Shown here piece by piece: positions 1 to 6,922 of a stretch of DNA of 64,000 nt. The position numbers and the translations under genes were made by a program. How positions within the stretch are numbered: position 1 is the stretch's first letter; each line of letters opens with the position of its first letter. The stretch comes from Oceanisphaera psychrotolerans. Lineage in GTDB: Bacteria > Pseudomonadota > Gammaproteobacteria > Enterobacterales > Aeromonadaceae. The DNA is taken from assembly GCF_001870485.1 (NCBI RefSeq), contig NZ_MDKE01000068.1:1-64000 (forward strand), written 5' to 3'. The notes below the pieces were generated by a model that saw only the letters and a list, made by a program, of their open reading frames with translations, was not told the origin of the DNA and searched no databases.

Positions 1-67
1 CGGCCACTACTTCCCGCATGATGTGGATACTTTCGGCTTCCAGCCGTTGCAGGTGCGTCAGATTCAT
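1..67 (-). CDS. cysD: Sulfate adenylyltransferase subunit 2 (CysD), N-terminal fragment
   Basis: Only the first 22 codons lie in the window; the gene runs off the left edge. Reading the minus strand from the ATG at 67 gives MNLTHLQRLEAESIHIMREV, which closely matches the start of enterobacterial CysD (THLRQLEAESIHIIREV in E. coli, from memory). CysD with CysN makes adenosine phosphosulfate from ATP and sulfate in cytoplasmic sulfate assimilation. A GGAG lies about 11 bases upstream of the start. It is divergent from an SLC13 permease, which fits a shared sulfur-uptake role. Confidence 0.85.
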   Translation of the reverse strand, partial: MNLTHLQRLEAESIHIMREVVA

Positions 68-100
68 ATGTGATACCGCTCCATATTATGGATTATTCTA

Positions 101-115
101 ATAACCAAATGTTAT
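101..115. promoter_or_regulatory. Palindrome in the divergent cysD / permease promoter region
   Basis: The AT-rich gap 68-189 between divergent cysD and the SLC13 permease holds ATAAC-CAAAT-GTTAT, a perfect 5-bp inverted repeat around a 5-bp centre. CysB is the usual regulator of cysD, and its sites are AT-rich with ATAAC-like halves, so a CysB site is a reasonable inference but is not proven by the sequence. Confidence 0.35.
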
Positions 116-189
116 AGATGATCTATATATCCAGTTTATTTGATATATGGTTACAATGATAGCCCTGCCTAAAGAGCGAGTGGTTATAT

Positions 190-1917
190 ATGTCAGCATA
201 TTTGGTATTAGCATCAATTGGCGCCCTGTTGGTTTTGTTGATCCAGGGGCGAGTGCCGCCGGCGGTGCTGTTTACCTGCTGGGCGGTTGGTTATGTCTTG
301 TTGGGGGTGACCGAACAACAGGCCCTGCTGACCAGTTTTTCCAATCCGGCGCTGATCACCCTGCTGGTGCTGATGCTGGTGTCGCTGGCACTGGAGCGCT
401 CGCCTCTGCTGGATCGGGTGTCTGACACCCTGCTCAAGGGGCGGGAGTCGATGGCCAGCCTGCGGTTGATGGGGGTAACGGCCTTTCTTTCCGCCTTTCT
501 GAATAACACCGCCGTGGTGGGGTCCTTGCTGGGGGTGATTTCCCGGCAAGGTTACATTCCTGCTTCGCGCTTGCTGATCCCGCTGTCTTACGCCTCCATT
601 CTGGGCGGCATTACCACCCTGGTGGGCACCTCCACCAACCTGGTGGTGAACTCCTTCGTCATCAACGCCGGTTTGCCGCCGCTGGGCATGTTTCAGTTCA
701 CCCTGGTGGGCCTGCCGGTGGCCTTGCTCTGTATTCTGGGGCTGATGTTCAGTGCCCGGCTGCTGCCGCAAAACCGGGTGCAGGACCAGGAAACGCCCCA
801 GTCCTATTTTCTGGAAGCCCAGGTTATGGCCGACTCGCCGCTGATTGGCAAAAGCATAGAAGCCAACCAGTTGCGTAACCTGAACGGGCTGTTCCTGCTG
901 GAGATACTGCGTAACGATCGGCTGTTGAGCCCGGTGTCGCCGGACGAAGTATTGCAGCAGGACGACGTGCTGGTGTTTACCGGTGAAGTGGAAAAGGTGC
1001 AGGCGTTGCAGCGTTTCCCCGGTTTGCAGCTGTTTGGCAACGGTGTGGATCGGCTGCTGGCCTCCAACCTGGTTGAGGTGGTGATCGCTCACGAGTCGGA
1101 GCTGGCCAACCGTACCCTGCGTGAGGTGGACTTTCGCACGCTGTTCAATGCCGGTGTGGTCGGCATTCGCCGTGGCAAGCGCCGGCTGACCGGCCAGCTG
1201 GGACAGATACCGCTGCGGGTGGGCGACAGCCTGCTGCTGGCGGTGGGGCCGGATTTTACCGATCAACGCAACATCGACCGCAATTTTCACGTAATAAGCG
1301 GCACTCTGCAGCGACCCAAGCTGCACAAGCGCCAGAGCTTGCTGGCCTTTTGCGGCTTTGGAATCGTCATTGCCCTGGCCGCCGCGAGCATGGTGCCCCT
1401 GCTGAATGGCCTGCTGGTGTTGCTGGCGGCGCTGCTGGTAACCCGCATTCTGACCCTGAGCGAGCTGCGTCGGCGCTTTCCGTTCGAGCTGTGGCTGATC
1501 ATCGGCTCGGCCCTGACCGTGGCCAAGGCGCTGGAAAGCTCGGGCGGGGCCCAACTGGTGGCCGATGCGGTACGCAGCCTGAGCAGTGGTTATGGGGTGT
1601 ACGGCGCCTTTATCGGGGTGTTTCTGATTACGCTGATCCTCACCGAGATTGTGACCAACAACGCCGCCGCCGCCCTGGTGTTTCCCATCGGGCTCTCGAC
1701 CGCCAGCGCCTTTGGTGCCGACCCCATGCCCTTTATCATGGCGGTGGCTTTTGGCGCCAGTGCCTGTTTTATCATCCCGTTTGGCTACCAGACCCACCTG
1801 ATGGTGTATTCGCCCGGGCGCTACCGTATGGTGGATTACCTGAAGACGGGGCTGCCGGTCAGCCTGCTGTATTCGGCGGGGGTCATTACCCTGGTGCCGC
1901 TGATGTTTCCGTTTTAA
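190..1917 (+). CDS. SLC13-family permease with two RCK_C (TrkA-C) domains, probable sulfate/anion transporter
   Basis: The 575-residue inner-membrane protein has two hydrophobic halves flanking a soluble centre. The N-terminal half carries SAFLNNTAVV (about 101-110) and TTLVGTSTNLVVNS (about 142-155), typical of the SLC13/ArsB superfamily. The second half repeats the motif as TEIVTNNAAAALVFP (about 484-498). Between them, residues about 205-370 look like two tandem RCK_C domains (patterns such as LVFTGEVEKV and LLLAVGPDF). Length and architecture match the family. Divergence from cysD suggests sulfate uptake, but the substrate is inferred from context. The ATG at 190 is the first in a family-like start; the ribosome site is weak. 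Confidence 0.85.
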   Translation: MSAYLVLASIGALLVLLIQGRVPPAVLFTCWAVGYVLLGVTEQQALLTSFSNPALITLLVLMLVSLALERSPLLDRVSDTLLKGRESMASLRLMGVTAFLSAFLNNTAVVGSLLGVISRQGYIPASRLLIPLSYASILGGITTLVGTSTNLVVNSFVINAGLPPLGMFQFTLVGLPVALLCILGLMFSARLLPQNRVQDQETPQSYFLEAQVMADSPLIGKSIEANQLRNLNGLFLLEILRNDRLLSPVSPDEVLQQDDVLVFTGEVEKVQALQRFPGLQLFGNGVDRLLASNLVEVVIAHESELANRTLREVDFRTLFNAGVVGIRRGKRRLTGQLGQIPLRVGDSLLLAVGPDFTDQRNIDRNFHVISGTLQRPKLHKRQSLLAFCGFGIVIALAAASMVPLLNGLLVLLAALLVTRILTLSELRRRFPFELWLIIGSALTVAKALESSGGAQLVADAVRSLSSGYGVYGAFIGVFLITLILTEIVTNNAAAALVFPIGLSTASAFGADPMPFIMAVAFGASACFIIPFGYQTHLMVYSPGRYRMVDYLKTGLPVSLLYSAGVITLVPLMFPF

Positions 1918-1937
1918 CCGAACCATGAAGCGAGAGG

Positions 1938-1962
1938 CGTGAGGGGGAAGTTTCCCCTCACG
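1938..1962 (+). terminator. Hairpin after the SLC13 permease gene
   Basis: CGTGAGGGG and CCCCTCACG form a perfect 9-bp stem around a 7-base loop, 20 bases after the permease stop. No T-run follows, so it is at best a weak intrinsic terminator or an mRNA-end stabiliser. Confidence 0.45.
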
Positions 1963-2006
1963 ACCTTCCTGACTGGCCAATAAATCCGCAAACAGTCAGT
2001 GATTTA

Positions 2007-2034
2007 TTGCATTAAAACAGATCTTTGCTAAACT
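2007..2034 (+). promoter_or_regulatory. Likely promoter of the 4.5S RNA gene
   Basis: TTGCAT (2007-2012) and TAAACT (2029-2034) are spaced by 16 bases and lie just upstream of the predicted RNA start. The match to the sigma-70 consensus is moderate; position relative to the RNA is the main support. Confidence 0.4.
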
Positions 2035-2048
2035 GGCCTTTCTTCGAT

Positions 2049-2160
2049 GGTGACCCCGTTGGTCCTCTCGCATCGGAATCTTGTTTACCAGGTCAGGCCC
2101 GGAAGGGAGCAGCCCAAGCAGGAACCTCCGAGTGCCGGGATGTGGCTGGCGGCGGTCACC
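2049..2160 (+). ncRNA. ffs: 4.5S RNA, signal recognition particle RNA
   Basis: This is the RNA of the bacterial signal recognition particle, which binds Ffh and targets membrane proteins. The hallmark apical segments are present: GTTTACCAGGTCAGGCCCGG, then GGAAGGGAGCAGCCCAAGCA (the tetraloop and the asymmetric-loop Ffh site), then GTGCCGGGATGT. The ends GGTGACC (2049-2055) and GGTCACC (2154-2160) pair to close a single long hairpin of about 112 bases, the usual size for the short bacterial form. The exact 5' end is uncertain by a few bases. Confidence 0.95.
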
Positions 2161-2316
2161 TCCAATTTTCAGTGTTTCCTCGAATACCCTCAGTATTGTT
2201 TCTACCTGTGCTGTCATCTCTGACTGAGAATGACGACGAATTGCGCATCGCCAACACCCCTTTTTCAGCCTTACGCCTTCTCTCTGGCGAACCGCCTGCA
2301 CATGTGCTAAAAAGAT

Positions 2317-2344
2317 GAATTATCAATCGTTTATCGGATAATTC
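2317..2344. promoter_or_regulatory. Inverted-repeat operator just upstream of the XRE regulator
   Basis: GAATTATC (2317-2324) and GATAATTC (2337-2344) are a perfect 8-bp inverted repeat. The second arm also sits inside an odd palindrome, TTATCGGATAA (2331-2341). The repeat ends 5 bases before the ATG of a small helix-turn-helix protein, a common position for autorepression by XRE/Cro-type regulators. Confidence 0.55.
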
Positions 2345-2349
2345 AGCTG

Positions 2350-2661
2350 ATGGAAAATCCCTTGCCACGGAGACTGAAGGCCGCACGTTGCGCCGCCCGG
2401 CTGACCCAAATGCAGCTGGGGCAACGCCTCGGCATGGACGAAAACACAGCCAGTGCCCGCATGAACCAGTACGAAAAGGGCAAACACGCCCCGGACTACC
2501 AGACCCTGTGGCGTATCGCCGAGGTACTGGACGTGCCGGTGGCCTATTTTTATTGTGATGACGATGCTCTGGCCGAGCTGATCTGCCTGCTGGCCAAGCA
2601 GCCTCCCACCACAAGAACCGAGTTACTGGTTGCACTCGATACCAACCAGACGAGTCGTTAG
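2350..2661 (+). CDS. XRE-family helix-turn-helix transcriptional regulator
   Basis: The protein has 103 residues. Residues about 6-62 form a classic Cro/CI-type helix-turn-helix: RLKAARCAARLTQMQLGQRL leads into the recognition part, which contains MNQYEKGKHAPD, and then LWRIAEVLDVPVAYFY. The remaining 40 residues are short and polar with no effector domain visible. It lies alone between the 4.5S RNA gene and an accessory stretch. A palindrome right before the start suggests it represses itself. The targets are unknown. Confidence 0.85.
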   Translation: MENPLPRRLKAARCAARLTQMQLGQRLGMDENTASARMNQYEKGKHAPDYQTLWRIAEVLDVPVAYFYCDDDALAELICLLAKQPPTTRTELLVALDTNQTSR

Positions 2662-3082
2662 TCCGTTTTAAGCCTTTACTCCCTTCAAGCGAGCCGAACC
2701 AGGAACACCGGAGCGGCCTCGTCTTTATCCCGCCCTGTTACCTTTTAAGCTACAATCCTCAGTGCCTATAATGAGAAAGCTTCATATGAATTACATCGAA
2801 CTTTCGGCCACTCCGGCTCAACAGCAGGGAAAGGGAGAGGCAAGGTCGCCTGCAAGATCTGGCGGTAGCGTGCTTGTCGGGATGAATACAGCCTGACCCA
2901 GCCGTATGAACGCCCTGTTCAAATCCAGGTTATACGCACAGTATATTTGCGTTGTTCGTGTTCTGTGCGCGAATTTATGCGGCGTTTTATTGCCTTGTCT
3001 TTCTTTATATCGCGACCAAGGGTCAAGGCATTTTGGAGCCCGGACAAAAAATAAATGAGAAGGTGCAGCTTTTAAAGCATAC
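2662..3082. other. Stretch without a recognised gene
   Basis: About 420 bases hold no convincing gene. A TATAAT (2767-2772) is followed by an ATG at 2786 opening a 36-codon frame (starts MNYIELSATPAQQQ) that I do not recognise and that lacks a good ribosome site. The stretch leads into an attC-like site, so it may be the tail of a further, decayed cassette. Confidence 0.4.
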
Positions 3083-3142
3083 TTATAACAAATAAAAGCA
3101 CTCGGGCGCAGCATGGCTGCGCCGGTGTTTGAGGCGTTATAC
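3083..3142 (+). other. attC-like integron recombination site 1
   Basis: TTATAAC (3083-3089) and GTTATAC (3136-3142) are complementary outer boxes exactly 60 bases end to end. Inside, GGCGCAGC (3105-3112) and GCTGCGCC (3116-3123) form a perfect 8-bp stem, with CAC/GTG pairing further out. This is the layout of an integron 59-base element: outer R boxes, unpaired spacer, inner pairing. The right box has one base off GTTRRRY. Confidence 0.55.
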
Positions 3143-3166
3143 ATTGCCAGCAGGAGGTAGATAAAG

Positions 3167-3517
3167 CTGATCTATTATATTGCCAAAGTCGTAGTGACTG
3201 CTATTCTGATTGTCCTTATATCGGAAGTGTCGAAGCGTAGTTCATTCATTGGCGCTGTACTGGCATCGGTGCCGCTGACGTCAGTCTTGGCAATGCTTTG
3301 GCTTTACATAGACACGGGTGATACTGGCAGAGTCAAAGATCTTGCAAGCAGCGTGTTCTGGCTGGTTCTGCCATCACTGGCGTTGTTTGTTGCGTTGACG
3401 GTTCTCTTAGCACAAGGGATTAATTTCTACCTTGCCCTGGCAGTATCAATCGGCATTACAGCAATCTGCTACTGGATAATGGTCGCTATCCTTCGTAGCT
3501 ATGGTATTGGGCTTTAA
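3167..3517 (+). CDS. DUF3147 family small membrane protein, probably with a CTG start
   Basis: The protein has about 116 residues and four hydrophobic segments. It contains LISEVSKRSSFIGAVLASVP and LWLYIDTGDTGRVKDLASSV, which I recognise as DUF3147, a family of unknown function. The first GTG (3194) would remove the conserved start LIYYIAKVVV. That start is encoded directly upstream from a CTG at 3167, placed 9 bases after a perfect AGGAGG (3152-3157), so a CTG start is chosen. An in-frame TAG at 3158 limits any further extension. The gene lies between two attC-like sites, as in an integron cassette. A decayed relative lies at 11597-11740. Confidence 0.75.
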   Translation: MIYYIAKVVVTAILIVLISEVSKRSSFIGAVLASVPLTSVLAMLWLYIDTGDTGRVKDLASSVFWLVLPSLALFVALTVLLAQGINFYLALAVSIGITAICYWIMVAILRSYGIGL

Positions 3518-3522
3518 ACACC

Positions 3523-3592
3523 GTATAACAGGTCGAAGCAGTACGCGGCCGTAGTTCCCGGCAGAGCGTCTGCTGGGCTTCAAATGTTATGT
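3523..3592 (+). other. attC-like integron recombination site 2
   Basis: GTATAAC (3523-3529), 5 bases after the DUF3147 stop, and GTTATGT (3586-3592) form the outer boxes, pairing over 5 of 6 core bases. The inner arms GAAGC (3535-3539) and GCTTC (3577-3581) pair, each about 5 bases in from the outer box. The 70-base length and imperfect symmetry match an attC. Confidence 0.55.
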
Positions 3593-3754
3593 GTAGCTAT
3601 AAATGAAATTTCCCGGACGAAAAATGACGGAAAGAAAATGTATCTTGCCCGGCTATCATTTCGTGGTTTCTTTTGTGTCTGATTACGCCACTATGGAAAA
3701 AACAAACTTATTTCATTTCAATCGTTAATGCGGGCGTTATTAACAGGGGGTGTT

Positions 3755-4228
3755 GTGTACGAAAAAATAGAAGAATGGATTTGTCAGGTGAATGCTTCCT
3801 ACGAGAACATGCGTCGGCCTTGCACTGTTTTTCAAAAACACTTCAACGATTTCTATTCACACAGTTTTCTTGAAACTGCCTATTTCGTAGTTGTCGACAA
3901 GATTCCGAAGCCGGATTTCCCCGAGTTGCGAGAAGCAGGTCTGGGAGCCTTCATCGACATGGATGCTAAAGGAATCACCTATGATGATACCTATTACGTA
4001 ACAAAGCGTGCTGCACACGAGTTGCGGCTTCACTTCCATGAATTGGTACATGTGATCCAATGGCAGGAACTAACACCTCAGGGTTTCATTGCCCGTTATA
4101 TTCAAGAAATGCAGACTTATGGATATGACGACGCTCCGCTGGAAAGAATGGCCTATGCCCTTGATGCTCATTATCAGGCAAGTGGGCAGAAATTTAGCGT
4201 AGAGCAGTTTGTACGAAAAAGTTTATAA
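3755..4228 (+). CDS. Hypothetical protein with an HEXXH zinc-peptidase-like motif
   Basis: A protein of about 157 residues that I cannot assign to a named family. It contains HELRLHFHELVHVIQW (about residues 88-103), in which HELVH fits the HEXXH zinc-binding and catalytic motif of metallopeptidases. A later glutamate-rich helix (ARYIQEMQTYGYDD) could supply a third ligand. No signal peptide or membrane segment is seen. The GTG at 3755 is preferred over the ATG at 3728 because AGGGGG (3745-3750) lies just before it. The gene lies between two attC-like sites and is AT-richer than the flanking chromosome, which suggests a captured cassette. Proteolytic activity is inference only. Confidence 0.65.
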   Translation: MYEKIEEWICQVNASYENMRRPCTVFQKHFNDFYSHSFLETAYFVVVDKIPKPDFPELREAGLGAFIDMDAKGITYDDTYYVTKRAAHELRLHFHELVHVIQWQELTPQGFIARYIQEMQTYGYDDAPLERMAYALDAHYQASGQKFSVEQFVRKSL

Positions 4229-4333
4229 CCGGTCGCGTAAGGTAAATGCCCGGCGGCAGGTCGAGGCTAAAATACGCATGGCGCTTCACTATTTTTCCAA
4301 GCGCGTCTGTGAACCTTATTAAAACGGTTATGT
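4223..4333 (+). other. attC-like integron recombination site 3
   Basis: The left box TTATAAC (4223-4229) overlaps the stop codon of the HEXXH gene; the right box GTTATGT (4327-4333) is identical to that of site 2. ATAACCG (4225-4231) and CGGTTAT (4325-4331) pair over 7 bases. After 5-base spacers, GTAAGGT and ACCTTAT pair over 6 of 7. The 111-base length is within the attC range, close to the larger Vibrio type. Confidence 0.5.
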
Positions 4334-4361
4334 TCCGCGTCTCACAAATGGAGTGATATGA

Positions 4362-5021
4362 ATGAAGTTTCTGGTTTTTTTGGGTACGGTTCGGGATAGT
4401 ACCCCCCCTAAACCCGCCCGCCTTGGCCTGCGGGTGGCGAAAGCGTGTATTGAATGTATGGATAGTCGATACGGCGGGCATGGGGTAGAGTTGGTTGATG
4501 CTCTGGATTACCCGTTGGAGCCTGTTTTCAAGCCGCATTTTTCTTACCCGAAAAGCAAGGCTCCACCGGCACTCAATGAGCTGGCGGAGAAAATTGAGTC
4601 TTCCGATGGTTTCATCATGATCAGCCCCGAATACAATCACTCAATGAGCCCTGCGTTGGCTAATCTGTTAAACCATTTTGGGAGCTCCCTGTTTTCCTAC
4701 AAGCCCAGTGCAATCGTTACCTATTCTGCGGGTCAATGGGGTGGAATGCGTGCGGCAGTGGGAATGCGAACCTTTCTTTCGGAGCTGGGCTGTCTTCCGG
4801 TTTCTGCAATGATTCATGTGCCTAAAGCACAAGAGATCTTTGCAGCCGATGGATCACCGCTGGCAGGGGAGGAGCAAGCATCCTGGTTTGATTATTTTGG
4901 TCGGGCGTTCAATCAGCTGGTCTGGTGGGCTCAGGCCGCGAGTGAGCATAGGGCTGAGGTTGATCCGCACAGAATGGTCAGAAATTTCAAAACAGATCCT
5001 TCCGAGCGGAACGCTCCTTAG
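4362..5021 (+). CDS. NADPH-dependent FMN reductase family protein
   Basis: The 219-residue soluble flavodoxin-fold protein starts with the typical strand and phosphate loop (KFLVFLGTVRDSTPPKPARL). It carries the family signature SPEYNHSMSPALANLLNHF (about residues 87-105), followed by YSAGQWGGMRAAVGMRTFL. Members reduce FMN or quinones with NAD(P)H. A GGAG lies about 8 bases before the ATG at 4362. The start is only 29 bases past an attC-like site, so it may be a third cassette gene, but no attC-like site was seen after it. Confidence 0.8.
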   Translation: MKFLVFLGTVRDSTPPKPARLGLRVAKACIECMDSRYGGHGVELVDALDYPLEPVFKPHFSYPKSKAPPALNELAEKIESSDGFIMISPEYNHSMSPALANLLNHFGSSLFSYKPSAIVTYSAGQWGGMRAAVGMRTFLSELGCLPVSAMIHVPKAQEIFAADGSPLAGEEQASWFDYFGRAFNQLVWWAQAASEHRAEVDPHRMVRNFKTDPSERNAP

Positions 5022-5122
5022 TGCGAGGGTTGTACAGCAACCTGCTTTCTGTCGCGTCACGGCTTACAACGCCAAGGGTGAGTGACTACCACAAGGTATT
5101 ACTTCGTTTGATTAAGGGAATA

Positions 5123-5338
5123 ATGAAAACGGAAAATATAAGCAAGGGACGCAGCCGCGCAGGGCTGAATCGCAATTTTAGTGACGTTAACCATACGCCA
5201 AGACAGAAAGAGCAAGGCGATGAAATCAGTAGACCCTGCCAAAATACGGGGCATGGATGCCAGCTGCTAATTCAGTCTTTAGTGTCTTGTTTTCTGGTGA
5301 TGGTGTCTGAGGTGTTCAATAATTCATGCATTATTTGA
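5123..5338 (+). CDS. Possible small ORF of unknown function
   Basis: A 71-codon frame begins at an ATG just after AAGGGA (5114-5119). The product is polar at first (KGRSRAGLNRNFSDV) and then hydrophobic (LLIQSLVSCFLVMV). I do not recognise it. AGLNRNFSDV vaguely recalls TnpB-type transposases, but the catalytic and zinc-finger patterns are missing. The rest of 5022-5529 shows nothing else gene-like. The call may be spurious. Confidence 0.2.
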   Translation: MKTENISKGRSRAGLNRNFSDVNHTPRQKEQGDEISRPCQNTGHGCQLLIQSLVSCFLVMVSEVFNNSCII

Positions 5339-5529
5339 CCGCTTTAATTAACATCGGTGCTGGCAGGAAAATGGTTCGTCGCAAAAAAGCATGGGGCAGG
5401 CCTTACATTTACACCTGGGCGATATAATCCAGGCAAGGTTCGGATAATGTGAATTTTAATGGATGGATTTAATCGATTGATAGTGTGGACTTGCCCTTAT
5501 GTATTCTCTGATAAAAATTGCTATAGCTC

Positions 5530-5558
5530 TTGAGCGTTAGCCTTACATTGTCTACAAT
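5530..5558 (+). promoter_or_regulatory. Sigma-70 type promoter of the DUF3297 gene
   Basis: TTGAGC (5530-5535) and TACAAT (5553-5558) are spaced by exactly 17 bases, a good match to the vegetative consensus. They sit about 30 bases upstream of the DUF3297 start. Confidence 0.6.
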
Positions 5559-5588
5559 AGCGCACTATTTATTTACGCTAGGTTAAAC

Positions 5589-5837
5589 ATGAACGACACT
5601 AACTCGCTACCAGCTTTACCGGATCGCCTTTCTGTAAACCCCCGCAGCCCACATCATGTGGCAGAAATTTTCGAGCACAACATTGGTATTCTGCTCAACG
5701 ATAAAGAGCGTTTCGATGTCGAGGAATATTGCATCAGTGAAGGTTGGGTGAAAATTCCATCGCCTAAAGCCCTGGATCGTCGCGGACAACCGATGCTGAT
5801 CACACTGAAAGGAAAGGTTGAAGCCTTTTATAAGTAA
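5589..5837 (+). CDS. DUF3297 family protein
   Basis: A short soluble protein of 82 residues, rich in charge. I recognise PDRLSVNPRSPHHVAEIFEH and DKERFDVEEYCISEGWVKIP as the conserved core of DUF3297, whose function is unknown. Length matches the family. It is a single-gene unit with a clear promoter upstream and a strong intrinsic terminator downstream. Confidence 0.85.
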   Translation: MNDTNSLPALPDRLSVNPRSPHHVAEIFEHNIGILLNDKERFDVEEYCISEGWVKIPSPKALDRRGQPMLITLKGKVEAFYK

Positions 5838-5872
5838 TTTGCTCTACAAAGCGACTTGCTATCAGTATCCCC

Positions 5873-5903
5873 AAAGGGCCTGGAGACATCCAGGCCTTTT
5901 TTT
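5873..5903 (+). terminator. Intrinsic terminator of the DUF3297 gene
   Basis: GGCCTGGA (5877-5884) pairs with TCCAGGCC (5889-5896) around a GACA loop, followed by seven Ts. It is a textbook rho-independent terminator about 40 bases after the stop. Confidence 0.9.
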
Positions 5904-6164
5904 GTATGTATTATTATGTATTAATGATGTTTTACTAAAAGTTTCTCTCATGTTTTTCTTTTGTTTTTTCAATCATCAACGATGTGTTGTATATGGCGGG
6001 TAAGCAAGTGACAGCTTGCCCAAGCCGTTATTGGGCCGTCAGGCGGCACCATGCTCAATTTTAATAGCAGAATGCGTCAAACATGACTTAAATATAAGCC
6101 TCTGGCGCGATGTTTCCGGCTACCTCTCAGGCCGGAGCCGATCGGGAGTCTGTGCCATGCTGGT

Positions 6165-6220
6165 GTTAAACAGAAGTCGTGTTAAACAAGGGGGGCGTTG
6201 AAACAACGGCGTCGTTAAAC
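6165..6220. repeat. Three GTTAAAC direct repeats upstream of the ABC export operon
   Basis: GTTAAAC occurs at 6165-6171, 6181-6187 and 6214-6220, and a small palindrome CGTTG-AAA-CAACG lies between the last two. The rest of the gap 5905-6235 is AT-rich at first and shows no gene. The repeats end 16 bases before the operon start and could be regulator sites; no regulator is indicated. Confidence 0.4.
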
Positions 6221-6235
6221 CACAGGGAGTCCGCC

Positions 6236-6922
6236 ATGCTTGAATTTCGCCATGTTCACAAGACCTACACGACCCCGCAAGGGCCGCTGAGCGTGTTGTC
6301 GGGCGTGAACCTGCACCTTGGAGCCGGCGAAAGTCTGGCGCTGATGGGTGAATCGGGCAGCGGCAAGTCGACGCTGTTGCACCTGGCGGCGGGGCTCGAC
6401 CTGCCCGACCAGGGCGAGGTATACATCGGCAACCAGTCTCTGGCCGGCCTGGATGAACCCGGCCGGGCGCGCATCAGACGCGATACGCTCGGCCTGGTGT
6501 TCCAGCAGTTTCATCTGGTCGCCAGCCTCAATGTGGCCGACAACTTGCGCCTGCAGGCCCGGCTGGCGGAGCGTGAAGATCCGGCCTGGTCGGCCCGGCT
6601 GCTGGAGCGACTGGATCTTACCGGGCGCGAGCGCCATTATCCCGAGCAACTGTCTGGCGGTCAGCAACAGCGTTTGGCCATTGGTCGTGCGCTGGCGTCT
6701 CGCCCGGCGTTGTTGTTGGCCGATGAACCCACTGGCAATCTTGACGAAACGACCGCCGAGACGGTGCTGGCGCTGCTACTGGAGTTGGTTGCCGAAAGCG
6801 GCAGTAGTCTGCTGATGGTGACGCACAGCCTCAAAGTCGCCGCCCCGCTGGATCGTCGTTTGATCCTGCACCGGGGTCAACTGCTGGCCGACCCCGCCGA
6901 GTGCCGCTTGCCATGCGGTTGA
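6236..6922 (+). CDS. ABC transporter ATP-binding protein (AttE/LolD/MacB type)
   Basis: The 228-residue ATPase of a MacB/LolD-type exporter. Walker A is GESGSGKST (38-46), the signature LSGGQQQR is near 139-146 and Walker B with the following glutamate (LLLADEPTGNLD) is near 160-171. The ATG at 6236 is preferred to an upstream in-frame ATG (6179) because AGGGAG lies 7 bases before it and the protein then begins MLEFRHVHKTY as expected. The stop overlaps the start of the permease gene. With the permease and the lipoprotein that follow it forms an AttEFGH-like set. The substrate is unknown. Confidence 0.9.
   Translation: MLEFRHVHKTYTTPQGPLSVLSGVNLHLGAGESLALMGESGSGKSTLLHLAAGLDLPDQGEVYIGNQSLAGLDEPGRARIRRDTLGLVFQQFHLVASLNVADNLRLQARLAEREDPAWSARLLERLDLTGRERHYPEQLSGGQQQRLAIGRALASRPALLLADEPTGNLDETTAETVLALLLELVAESGSSLLMVTHSLKVAAPLDRRLILHRGQLLADPAECRLPCG

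Noticed and set aside
214-1980. A 588-codon open frame on the minus strand
   Set aside because: It is antisense to the SLC13 permease and has shadow-type composition without any domain.
5022-5100. A fourth attC-like site after the FMN reductase gene
   Set aside because: TTACAAC occurs but no GTTRRRY-type right box with paired inner arms was found within 150 bases.
5123-5338. TnpB/IS605 transposase remnant
   Set aside because: Only about 10 residues (AGLNRNFSDV) recall the family; no catalytic residues, zinc finger or IS ends were seen.
5530-5545. GCGTTAGCC at 5535 as an attC right box
   Set aside because: It overlaps a good promoter and no complementary left box lies upstream.
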